From JADLGL01 sp963732865 (GTDB taxonomy: Bacteria > Pseudomonadota > Alphaproteobacteria > Rhizobiales > Kaistiaceae): 64,000 nucleotides of DNA. The translations under genes and the position numbers were made by a program. Where the stretch lies: NCBI GenBank assembly GCA_963732865.1, contig CAVTBC010000001.1, positions 700,516 to 764,515 on the forward strand, given 5' to 3'. Of the stretch, positions 26,557 to 34,693 are shown piece after piece; within the stretch, counting starts at the first letter, position 1; the number at the start of each line of letters is the position of its first letter. Below the pieces are notes generated by a model. It did no database searches, had not been told where the DNA came from, and saw only the letters and a list, made by a program, of their open reading frames with translations.

Positions 26557-28622
26557 GGTGATCGCAACACCTCGCCAAGGAACCCGATGAGCGCGTCCGG
26601 CTCAAACACCATGTCCGAGTCGTTGCCGTTGCCTTTTGGCGCAACACGTCCAGCGGCTTGGGCAACGACAAAATAATAGAGGAGACCGATGTGGCTGGCG
26701 GTGCGCAGGAATGCGGAGCCGTGAACGCCCCCCTCCGGGAATATCTCAACCAGCGTTGTTCCGGGGCGGCAGAAGAGAATGTTCGTCAGGCCGGCTCCGT
26801 GCGGCGAGACGATGATGTCCGCATCGCGGAAGGTTCTGATCTGATCCGACAGGGTCAGGTCTTCAAGTCGGACCACGGTGAAGCCGAGCGCCCGGATTGC
26901 CGGCAGAACATCATCTTCATTGAGGACGCGGCGAAATCTCGCGGCGTTGCGGCTGATATAGACGCGACGCCCGGCGCCCGGCGATTGTGGCGCGCCCATC
27001 GGCACGTCCCGGAGAAAGGCGGCGAAGTCGGCGACCATCGCTCCGATCCTCTGCCCGCCGCCATAGCAAAGGCCAGGCGAGTTGAGACTGCGACCGCGCA
27101 CGAACGGTTCGGAGGTGGTGGTGATCGCCCGGACCGGCTGCAGGAACGCGACGGCCTCCTGCTGAAACGTCTCCGACAGGGCGGGCAAGATCGGCTCAGG
27201 CGGGGGAAGTCCATCTTCCGTCCTTGCCAAAGCGGCCCTCGACGCGACGAAGACCTTGCCGATGCTATCGAGCCACCAGCGGCAATAATTGGTCATGCGC
27301 TGCGAAGCCAGCGGCACGCGCAGTGCGTCACTATGGGGGTCGGGCGCTACGCCTTCGAGGTTCGGCGCCTGGTACCGTTTGATGAGTTGGCTTGTGACCG
27401 CGGTGCCGCGCAGGACGCCACCTTCGATCAGCGTCAACCCGGCGGTAGTGTCGATAACCGAATCCAGCGCCCGAATGGCGAGCACCGGACCGGCGAAGAA
27501 GCTCTCCTCGATCGCGGCGTTCTCCGGCAGCGATCCCTGAATGTGGCGATGGTGCTTCTCCGACTGCGGCTCCAACACTTCGAAGCTGATATTGCCGTCG
27601 ACCTCGTGGACGCCTGAGACACCCTCCTCAAGCAATTGATGAATGGCCGCGTTGATACCGCGTGCGTCCAGGCGAAGCTTCACTGGCGGTGGCGCGGCCA
27701 GCGCGCCTGCTTCCTCCAGTCCGGGCGCGGCTGGAGCGGCGGCTCTGACGGCCGCCCAATCTCCGTACAGCGAACGGCCGATCTGCGTCCGTATCTCGGC
27801 CAGGACGGGCTGCACCTTCATGGTCTCGCTGGCGCGGCTCAGCCGGCCGGCGCCGTATCTCTCCCTGAGGCGTGACGTGCCAGCGGCGGCGAGTTCATTG
27901 CGAGTAGCGCTGCCATAGCTCTTCGACTTTGCGTGATAGACGTAGCAATTGGTGGCCACGACCAGGCCGAAGCCGGCATCGGCAGCACGAAAACAGAAGT
28001 CATTCTCCTCGCCATAGCCGCGCGGAAACGCTGCTTCGTCCAGCAGGCCAATCTGGTCGAACACCGTGGCGCGGACCATCAGGCAGAAGCCGTTGAGGAC
28101 GGGAACGCGCGGCAGGCGCGGTTTCGCCTGAAAGGCGAAATTCACCAGCGCGTCCATGCGTTCGACTGGCCAGCCCAGCGGCAGTTCGTTGATGGCCCAA
28201 CCGCCGGTCTCGTTTCGGTAATCAGGGATGGACTGCCACGTCGCGGCGTTTGACAGCGGGCCGACGATGCCGGCATCGGGCATCTTGTCGAAGGCAAGCA
28301 GCATGTGCCGAAGCCACAAGGGCGGCACGATCGCGTCGCTGTTCAGCAGAACAGTAAAGTCAGCATCGCCGCGAGCGCGCAGGCCGGCATTGGCGGCGGC
28401 GGTATAGCCCCTCGCCTCATCGTGGCGAAGCAAAATTCCGTCGCCGGCAGCGATGGACTGTTTCAGAAATGACTTCGTTTCCGGGCCTGACCCGTCATCG
28501 ACGACGACCAGGCGGATGCGGCCGGCCGGATAATCGGAGGCGCGCACGGCGGCGAGGCATTGCCTGACCTCGACGAGGGCGTCATGGACGCAAACGATGA
28601 CGCAGATCGACGGTTCGTGCAT
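26529..28622 (-). CDS. Two-domain glycosyltransferase: GT2 followed by GT61
   Basis: A 697-residue fusion. Residues 1-230 are a GT-A family 2 domain: SICVIVCVHDALVEVRQCL, LVVVDDGSGPETKSF and VLLNSDAIVPP (DxD-like). Residues about 370-690 are GT61/DUF563: YCRWWLDSIGKVF, RRVYISRNAARFRR and ADIIVSPHGAGLTNILF. One polypeptide could add two sugars in turn. The ATG at 28622 lies 3 bp from the stop of the upstream sulfotransferase/DUF616 gene, so the two are co-transcribed. The linker (about 290-360) has no clear domain. Confidence 0.85.
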   Translation of the reverse strand: MHEPSICVIVCVHDALVEVRQCLAAVRASDYPAGRIRLVVVDDGSGPETKSFLKQSIAAGDGILLRHDEARGYTAAANAGLRARGDADFTVLLNSDAIVPPLWLRHMLLAFDKMPDAGIVGPLSNAATWQSIPDYRNETGGWAINELPLGWPVERMDALVNFAFQAKPRLPRVPVLNGFCLMVRATVFDQIGLLDEAAFPRGYGEENDFCFRAADAGFGLVVATNCYVYHAKSKSYGSATRNELAAAGTSRLRERYGAGRLSRASETMKVQPVLAEIRTQIGRSLYGDWAAVRAAAPAAPGLEEAGALAAPPPVKLRLDARGINAAIHQLLEEGVSGVHEVDGNISFEVLEPQSEKHHRHIQGSLPENAAIEESFFAGPVLAIRALDSVIDTTAGLTLIEGGVLRGTAVTSQLIKRYQAPNLEGVAPDPHSDALRVPLASQRMTNYCRWWLDSIGKVFVASRAALARTEDGLPPPEPILPALSETFQQEAVAFLQPVRAITTTSEPFVRGRSLNSPGLCYGGGQRIGAMVADFAAFLRDVPMGAPQSPGAGRRVYISRNAARFRRVLNEDDVLPAIRALGFTVVRLEDLTLSDQIRTFRDADIIVSPHGAGLTNILFCRPGTTLVEIFPEGGVHGSAFLRTASHIGLLYYFVVAQAAGRVAPKGNGNDSDMVFEPDALIGFLGEVLRSPQADKAAVG

Positions 28623-28625
28623 TGG

Positions 28626-30806
28626 CTAGGCAGCGACCTCACGCGCACTGAGGGCAAGGGGCCGGTACGAAGGGTGATGGTGGTAGGTGAAGCGCGGATC
28701 GGTTCGCATTTCGACGCCCTTCTCGCCGAGAAACCCGACCTTGACGTTCGGGTTGGCGGCGAGCGCCGGATTGAAGCTCATCTGATCGCGCCGGCTGCCA
28801 TTGTCTATCAGCCGCCACCATTCGTTCATGAAGGGGACAAGGCGGGGGCTGCGCAGGAATGCGACGATGACACTGCTCTCAATGAGGCCGTTATTCTCTG
28901 GGTAGCCCGCCTGACGGAGACGCTGCACATGCTGCACGATCGACGCCTCGTCGTCCTTCTGGCGCAGGAGGCATTCCGACGCCTCCTGATACACGCAGTC
29001 CCTGAGCGGATGCTGCCAAGTGACGAGGTCCGCATTTTCCTGTCCCGGCGGAATCAAATCCTCGACAAGGCAGTTAATACGCAAATTCGCGTCGACCCAG
29101 ATAACTCGGTCATAGCCGGCAAAATAGAGATGCGGATGGGTTTTCACGAAGCGCGCCGTTCGTGCCGGGTCGGCATGCACGAAGTCGAATGGCCGCGTTT
29201 GCCAAACAGCACTCTTCGTCGACGGATCGTCGGTGAACAGAAAATAGTCCGCAGACAGGTCGACAATTGAGGGCTCGATCACTGGATCATAGTTGCCGGC
29301 GATCGCGGTAACAAAGGCTACCCGGCCGAAGCCCCGCTTGGACAGGCCGATCGTCGGCGGGAACCGGGCAACATCGCTCGCGGTATCAGGCGGGATGTAC
29401 GCCCCCTTCTTGGCCCGCACCGCCCGCCTCGTGGCCATGGCGGCGTCGAGCAAATCACCATACCCGCCGGATTCGGCCCGCTTGCCTCGCAGGCGCGAAG
29501 CCATTGCGCTGGCCCGGCGACGCAGGCGTGCCAGCGTGCCGACTTCTTCCGCGTTCTTGGCGATCCGATAGAGCCGATCGAATTCCGCATTCAGCCGCTC
29601 GATACGGCTCGCAAGCCGCTCGATCTGCGCATCGCGCTTGCCCATCAGGCGGAGCCACTGCGCCTCGCGCACCTGCACCAATGCCGAGGCCTTGGCCACG
29701 TCGCCCATGTGAGCAAGTTCATCGTGCGACTTGGCAATCTGCCCGCTCGCGGTCTCGACCTTGCTCTGCAACTCATCGTTCTGTTCCGCCAGTTGCTCAC
29801 TGCGCTGCGTGGCCTCAGCCAGTGCGCGCGTCAGCCCCTCTATCTCGGCATCCCGCGAGGCGACCGTTCCCGACGCCAGCGCCCTTATCGAATGTTCGAT
29901 GGCGTCCAACTTCTGCGTCAGCGCTTCGGTTTCGACCTCACGCGCTACCGCTCTTTTCGCCGCCCTGGCGTCGGCCTCGGATTGCCGCACGCGTTGCTTC
30001 AGCGACTGGAGTTCAGCCTGATCCTCCTCGAATTCGCGCAGAATGCGGAGCGCCTCTTCCGACACCGTCGCCGCAACATCGCTGCCATCGGAAGCGGCGA
30101 GTTCGCGCTGCGCCGCACTCAGGAGACGTTCCGCACCGTGCGCCGATGCGTGCTCCCGATGAAGTTCGGCCGCGACGATGCCGGGGTCGCCATCGGCGGG
30201 CATGATGACGCCGATGCCGGCAAGCTGTTCCCTAAGCCTTGCAACGGTATCCGCGGGGGATCTCACCAACTCATTGTAGTTGACCGTAACCTGCCTAAGG
30301 CCGGCGGAATGGCGCAACGCCGCAACCCTGTAGGCCTCCCACAGAGCCAAACCAGCCTGCATCGGAAAGCGGTTGCGCTGCCGCAGCGACGTCGCAACTT
30401 CGACCGGATCGCGCACGACATGAACGATGACGACATCATCGACGACGCGGCGCACAATCGGCAGCAGAATGCAGAGCCGCGGCTCCTTGATTGCCCAGGT
30501 CGCGTGGCTATCAAGCTCGCCGAGGATGCCTTGCAGGACCGCCGTCTGCTCCTCCATGACGCGGTCGGGGATCAGTTCGGAGTCGAAATGGGCAACCCGC
30601 CACCAATCAGCGCCCGCCGCGGTGAGAAGCGTGTCGCAATAGTTGCGCAAGTCGCGGCGCTCAAAGAAGCCCGTGGGGTTCTCGACGGACCGGCCCGTCA
30701 GCTGATCCTCGCGGCCCACATAGGCTCCCATCGAATGCAGGAGCGCCGTTGTCACCGACGTTCCGGATCGATGCATGCCAAGCACGACGATACAATTCGA
30801 TGTCAT
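28626..30806 (-). CDS. Sulfotransferase - coiled coil - DUF616 (TOD1/MUCI70-like) fusion
   Basis: A 726-residue protein. Residues 1-220 are a sulfotransferase-like domain with P-loop VVLGMHRSGTSVTTALL, AIKEPRLCILLP and HVVRDPVEVATSLRQRN. A long charged coiled coil (about 245-430) links to a C-terminal DUF616 domain from about 485: FVTAIAGNYDP, YFLFTDDP, RVIWVDANLRI and QHPLRDCVYQEA. DUF616 proteins are putative GT-A glycosyltransferases; the plant relative MUCI70 affects cell-wall glycans. The protein may hold both enzymes on one filament-like spacer. It leads a two-gene unit with the GT2-GT61 fusion. Confidence 0.85.
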   Translation of the reverse strand: MTSNCIVVLGMHRSGTSVTTALLHSMGAYVGREDQLTGRSVENPTGFFERRDLRNYCDTLLTAAGADWWRVAHFDSELIPDRVMEEQTAVLQGILGELDSHATWAIKEPRLCILLPIVRRVVDDVVIVHVVRDPVEVATSLRQRNRFPMQAGLALWEAYRVAALRHSAGLRQVTVNYNELVRSPADTVARLREQLAGIGVIMPADGDPGIVAAELHREHASAHGAERLLSAAQRELAASDGSDVAATVSEEALRILREFEEDQAELQSLKQRVRQSEADARAAKRAVAREVETEALTQKLDAIEHSIRALASGTVASRDAEIEGLTRALAEATQRSEQLAEQNDELQSKVETASGQIAKSHDELAHMGDVAKASALVQVREAQWLRLMGKRDAQIERLASRIERLNAEFDRLYRIAKNAEEVGTLARLRRRASAMASRLRGKRAESGGYGDLLDAAMATRRAVRAKKGAYIPPDTASDVARFPPTIGLSKRGFGRVAFVTAIAGNYDPVIEPSIVDLSADYFLFTDDPSTKSAVWQTRPFDFVHADPARTARFVKTHPHLYFAGYDRVIWVDANLRINCLVEDLIPPGQENADLVTWQHPLRDCVYQEASECLLRQKDDEASIVQHVQRLRQAGYPENNGLIESSVIVAFLRSPRLVPFMNEWWRLIDNGSRRDQMSFNPALAANPNVKVGFLGEKGVEMRTDPRFTYHHHPSYRPLALSAREVAA

Positions 30807-31115
30807 TGCACCGCCATCCGGTGACCGCCGGCCATTAGCCCGGAGGGCTGAATTCTGGCCTTGGCGGAGGTGCCGGGACCGGCTCCTGCGCAGGCATTAT
30901 GAACTGGTCTCATTGGCGCCCCGCCGTGGACGTAGCGCCAAAAGGTCAGAATAATTCCTTCGGCGCAACCCACATCGGCAACGTCTTTCACCCTCTGCAA
31001 TATTTCGGATGCGTGTTCGCGCCCGGGCGCGCCCACCCGGCCACTTGCCGCCCCATCGGCAATGCACCGGGAGGGCGATTTGCCGAAAATACGCGGCAGA
31101 TTGGCTCGATCCGGT
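30807..31115. other. Intergenic gap between glycan and repeat-protein loci
   Basis: This gap of 309 bp between two minus-strand genes contains the promoter region for the sulfotransferase/DUF616 gene. Open frames here lack ribosome sites and recognisable products. I see no terminator with a convincing T tract. Confidence 0.45.
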
Positions 31116-32567
31116 TCATTCCACAGGCAGCAGGCGGCGCAGGGGCTTGCCCGTGTCGGTCCGCGGAATGGCGTCCAGAATGAACACCCGACGGGGATAG
31201 GCGATGCCGATAGCGTTGCGGCAATGCCGTATCAGTTCGGCGGCATCGGCCGTCGCGCCCGGTCGCAGCTTCACCGCGGCAAATGGAATGTCGCCCAGGG
31301 CGTTCGACTTCACCGGATAGGCAACCGCCTCTTCGACGTCGGGATGCGCCGCCAGCGTATCTTCAATCGCGCTGGGGAAGATCTTGATGCCGCTGAGGAC
31401 CATCACGTCATCGGCACGGCCATGGAAGACGAGCGGCCCGCCTTCCGGCCATGACAGGAGATCGTTGGAGTAGAACCAGCCATCGGCCAAGCTGGTGCCG
31501 CCATCCGGACCGCCCAGATATTCCGATGGCAGCCCGACCTTCTTGATCCTGGCCCGGCCGACTTCGCCGCGCTCCACCGGCGTGCGGTTCTCCGTCAGAA
31601 TCTCCACCGTCACCCCGGCGATCAGGTCACCAATCCCCTCCGGATAGGCGTCATGCTGGTCGGGCGAGGCCACTGAAATCACGCCGACCTCGCTGGTGGC
31701 GTAGGAGATCCACAGCGCATCGGTCAGGGCGCGCGCCTGGCGGCGGAGGGGACCGGGCACACGCGAGCCCCCGGTCAAAATTTGGGTCCAGGGAGGCAAG
31801 GCCGTGCAATCGGGGTGCAGCGCCAGCGCCTTAAGTTTCTCCGTGCCCATCTGGATATCGGTGACATGAGCGGTGTCGCAGAAGCGCGCCAGTTCGATCG
31901 GGGCCAACTGCTGAAGAAACATGCAGGTGTTGCCGGCCAGGATGGTCGCAATGCGATGGAGCCGCGTTGAATCAAACGCCATCGTGCTGGTGCGCAGCAC
32001 ACGGGTCTGCGACGGGTCCGCCGCCTGCCGTTCGACTATTCCAGCTATCCGCCTGGCCGACAGCCCGAATGCCTTTGGCTGTCCGGTTGTCCCTGATGTG
32101 GTGCGGTAGACCACCGGGGCATCGGTGGCGAAAGGCTGTGCATGACCCCCAGCGGAACCGCCACGCGACAGCTTCGCGAAATCAGGCGCGAAGGAACCGA
32201 CGGCATCGCCGCCAGACCGAGGGCCATCGGCGATGACCTTCTTCACGCCCGTCCGGCGGATGAGTTCACGCTTGCGGCCCTCGGATTCGTGTGCCGGGAG
32301 GTTCACTTGCGGCAGGCCGAGCAAGATCGCGGCGAGCGTCGCGGTGAGGTTGTCGATCTCGTCGGTGACCGAAATGCCGACCGTTTCGCCGGGCACAAAT
32401 CCCCTCTCGACCAGCAAGAACGCAAGGTCGGAAACGCGGTCGACCAACTCGCCATAGGAGATCGTCCGATCCTCGGTGACGATCGCATCGCGCCCCGGAT
32501 CGGCGGCGGCGTGGGCCAGCATCATCTTGCCCAGGGAGATGTCGGCGTCGGTGCCCAGTTGCATCAT
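31116..32567 (-). CDS. Free-standing AMP-forming adenylating enzyme (ANL superfamily)
   Basis: A 483-residue ANL enzyme that activates a carboxylate as acyl-AMP and transfers it to a thiol. TTSGTTGQPKAF (156-167) is the ATP loop, ISYATSEVG the A5-like motif, DDVMVLSGIKIFPSAIED the A8 hinge, and K474 in RTDTGKPLRRLL the catalytic lysine. It is short for an acyl-CoA ligase and resembles stand-alone domains that load carrier proteins. The acyl carrier protein gene two positions upstream is the obvious acceptor. The start overlaps the hydrolase stop (ATGA), last of five coupled genes. The substrate, fatty or amino acid, is not evident. Confidence 0.88.
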   Translation of the reverse strand: MMQLGTDADISLGKMMLAHAAADPGRDAIVTEDRTISYGELVDRVSDLAFLLVERGFVPGETVGISVTDEIDNLTATLAAILLGLPQVNLPAHESEGRKRELIRRTGVKKVIADGPRSGGDAVGSFAPDFAKLSRGGSAGGHAQPFATDAPVVYRTTSGTTGQPKAFGLSARRIAGIVERQAADPSQTRVLRTSTMAFDSTRLHRIATILAGNTCMFLQQLAPIELARFCDTAHVTDIQMGTEKLKALALHPDCTALPPWTQILTGGSRVPGPLRRQARALTDALWISYATSEVGVISVASPDQHDAYPEGIGDLIAGVTVEILTENRTPVERGEVGRARIKKVGLPSEYLGGPDGGTSLADGWFYSNDLLSWPEGGPLVFHGRADDVMVLSGIKIFPSAIEDTLAAHPDVEEAVAYPVKSNALGDIPFAAVKLRPGATADAAELIRHCRNAIGIAYPRRVFILDAIPRTDTGKPLRRLLPVE

Positions 32568-33406
32568 GGCCTCATCGCAGGTCGCGTCGGCGGGTTGAAG
32601 ACGTCTTCCAGGAAATCGGGCAGGCGCCCTGCCTTCAGGAGATGGAGAACGAGATTGTGCCGCTCCGCATCGGCGATGGCGAGCAACTCACCGCCAATGA
32701 CGCTTTGCAGCGCCGCCGCCGCGGCCGTGTCGTTGGCGTTCAAGGCGCCATGAACCAGGACGAATCGTGGGGCGGCATGCGTGCCGTCGCTCCCCTGTGT
32801 CGCCTCGTCAATGGATTCGCCATAGCGCGCCCCGATGGCGACGACCGTGTCGGCGCCGAGCAAGCGGCCGGCGACTACGGCGGGAAGGCCACCGGCGCTG
32901 ACGCCGATGCAGACAATCCGCCGATAGGCCCCGACATCCACCGCCGACGCTACGCTATCAACGACGCCGCCGATATCTCCGGCGCCCCAGCCGTGAAAGT
33001 AGGAGCGGCCGCGCTCCCTCGTCACCTTCACCACGTCCCAGGACCGTAAATCGAGGCTTTGCAGGAAGGCCGCGATCGGCACGCCGAGCCGGTCCATGCC
33101 GCCGCAAAAGCCGATCATGATGCCTTTGTCGGAGCGGGCGATGCTGGCGTCTTCATAGAGCACGGCATGTTCAAGGACCGGGCGGCCGACGTAGCGCTGC
33201 GGGGCGCGGAAGATCGATTGGTCCAACCGCTCGATGCTCCTCAACCAGTCCTGCGTCTCGGCGGGGAGCTGCGGATCGCCGCGCCAGCGCGAGACCTCGG
33301 CGAAGTCCAGCGGCGCCATGACGTTCTCCAGGTCGATATGCAGCCGATTGAACTGGTTCACCGTCGCGCAATCGCGGGCGGCCGAGAGGTACTCCGCTCG
33401 AGTCAT
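32564..33406 (-). CDS. Alpha/beta-hydrolase-like protein in the repeat-protein operon
   Basis: A 280-residue protein with a nucleophile elbow GVSAGG (S170) after strand RRIVCI, a likely catalytic His at 250 (ADAERHNLVLHLL) and an acid candidate near D226. The N-terminal 85 residues are an unassigned cap. It could be a thioesterase or acyltransferase releasing or moving the group held on the carrier protein. The start ATG 33406 overlaps the carrier-protein stop, and the stop overlaps the adenylating-enzyme start, so all three are translationally coupled. The longer open frame to 33718 is a shadow of the carrier-protein region. Confidence 0.7.
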   Translation of the reverse strand: MTRAEYLSAARDCATVNQFNRLHIDLENVMAPLDFAEVSRWRGDPQLPAETQDWLRSIERLDQSIFRAPQRYVGRPVLEHAVLYEDASIARSDKGIMIGFCGGMDRLGVPIAAFLQSLDLRSWDVVKVTRERGRSYFHGWGAGDIGGVVDSVASAVDVGAYRRIVCIGVSAGGLPAVVAGRLLGADTVVAIGARYGESIDEATQGSDGTHAAPRFVLVHGALNANDTAAAAALQSVIGGELLAIADAERHNLVLHLLKAGRLPDFLEDVFNPPTRPAMRP

Positions 33407-33663
33407 AACCGCTCGCGAAGCCAGCGCTCGATTTCTCCGACTTGGGTCATGCTGGCCACCATCATCGGCGTCAGTTCCAGTCCGGACTGCAACTCGACTG
33501 AAATGCAGAATTCCATCACCCCAAGACTGTCCAGGCCGAACGCCTCGATCTCCAGATCTTCGCGGCCTTGCCTGACGGCAGCGGCGAGATTCAGCGCGAG
33601 AGGGCTGTCGTAATTCGCGGCTTGGAAAGCCGCCAACATGATGTCGCGAACGTCGCTGGTCAC
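33403..33663 (-). CDS. Acyl carrier protein
   Basis: An 86-residue helical carrier protein with the phosphopantetheine site GLDSLGVMEF (S46). The GTG start at 33663 overlaps the HExxH gene stop (GTGA). It is not the fatty-acid-synthesis carrier, given its divergent helix 1 and its context. With the adjacent adenylating enzyme and hydrolase it forms a compact activation-carrier-transfer set. No phosphopantetheinyl transferase is nearby, so a housekeeping one would be used. Confidence 0.88.
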   Translation of the reverse strand: MTSDVRDIMLAAFQAANYDSPLALNLAAAVRQGREDLEIEAFGLDSLGVMEFCISVELQSGLELTPMMVASMTQVGEIERWLRERL

Positions 33664-34685
33664 GGCGTTGCAGGGGCCCGTTCAACGCCCTCAAGATACG
33701 CGCGCAAGACCTCGACAATCCGCTCGCCGCGTTCCGTCAGCTGAGCGTAGGCCTCCAGCGACGCCATGCCATTCAGGGCAGCGTTGCCATTGTAGTCCCG
33801 ATGGCGGCGCGCCTCTTTGCTGTCCGCGGCGTTCAGCCGGCCAGTCTCGATCAGGCGGACAATGGCGGCGTGCACACGCGCGGCCACGAAGCAGGCATGG
33901 AAGATGCCGTCGATCGGACGGGCATCGGTGCGCAATGGAGAGGCATAGCGTTCGCTCGCTTCGTTCCGCGTCAGCGCCTTGCCCTCCACCAAGCCGAACA
34001 GCAGGAGGTGGCTGCTTTCGTGGACGAGAAGATCGAGCACTGCGATCGGGCTCGACGGGACTTCGACATTCATCAACGTTGCGCCCCACATGAAGAAAGT
34101 GGAGGCGCCGCCGAACCGCGCTTGCGGTTCATCGGATTCAGGCACGGCCATCACCGGCATTCGCACCAACGCCCGGACCTCGGCGTGCAGTTCAGGATCA
34201 ATGTCCGCAACAAGCCGCATCGCATCTGTGATGAGCGCTCGGCGCCGCTCGGCCAGCTCCGGTGGCGGCATGATCGGTCGAAAGTTGCGATCGGGATCGG
34301 TGTCGAGCAACACCAGATATTGATCCCACCAAGCTGATGGGAACGAAGGATCGCGGAGCGAAATCGGGGCGGTTTCCGCAGGCAAATTGCCGGCCTTCAG
34401 CAGGGCCTCGGCCGCTCCCGGCGCGGGCCGACGGCCATTCGCCAACTCGGCGACAAGCTGAGAGTAGAGGCAAAACACCCAGGGCGAGACCGGCCCGGCC
34501 GGCAAGCGAGCCGACAATGACCGCAGCGCCTGCGCGACATCGTCATCGACGAATGCCAAGAGATAGTCGAGCGAGGCCGCAAGCCTGACACGTAGCGTTT
34601 GATCGATCCGCTCCGCGCGGCCTCGGTCCGGTTGGACCGAGGTGAAAACAGCTTCTGCCGCCGCCTCGGCTCCGCCCTGCCCCAT
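33660..34685 (-). CDS. HExxH protein resembling aKG-HExxH peptide beta-hydroxylases
   Basis: A 341-residue protein. LLVHESSHLLLFGL carries HExxH at 222-226. About 25 residues later comes YASPLRTDARPIDGIFHACF, which matches my memory of the conserved second block of the HExxH peptide-modification family (TIGR04267; characterised members are iron and 2-oxoglutarate dependent and hydroxylate beta carbons in RiPP precursors). H263 in that block may be a third metal ligand, and R252/R256 may contact 2-oxoglutarate; both are inferences. The gene starts 8 bp after the stop of the eight-repeat protein, making that protein the likely substrate. A metalloprotease role is the main alternative. Confidence 0.72.
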   Translation of the reverse strand: MGQGGAEAAAEAVFTSVQPDRGRAERIDQTLRVRLAASLDYLLAFVDDDVAQALRSLSARLPAGPVSPWVFCLYSQLVAELANGRRPAPGAAEALLKAGNLPAETAPISLRDPSFPSAWWDQYLVLLDTDPDRNFRPIMPPPELAERRRALITDAMRLVADIDPELHAEVRALVRMPVMAVPESDEPQARFGGASTFFMWGATLMNVEVPSSPIAVLDLLVHESSHLLLFGLVEGKALTRNEASERYASPLRTDARPIDGIFHACFVAARVHAAIVRLIETGRLNAADSKEARRHRDYNGNAALNGMASLEAYAQLTERGERIVEVLRAYLEGVERAPATP

Positions 34686-34693
34686 AAGAAGAC

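Noticed and set aside
29709..30824. 371-residue plus-strand frame opposite the sulfotransferase/DUF616 gene
   Set aside because: It is an antisense shadow. The minus strand has recognisable domains at both ends.
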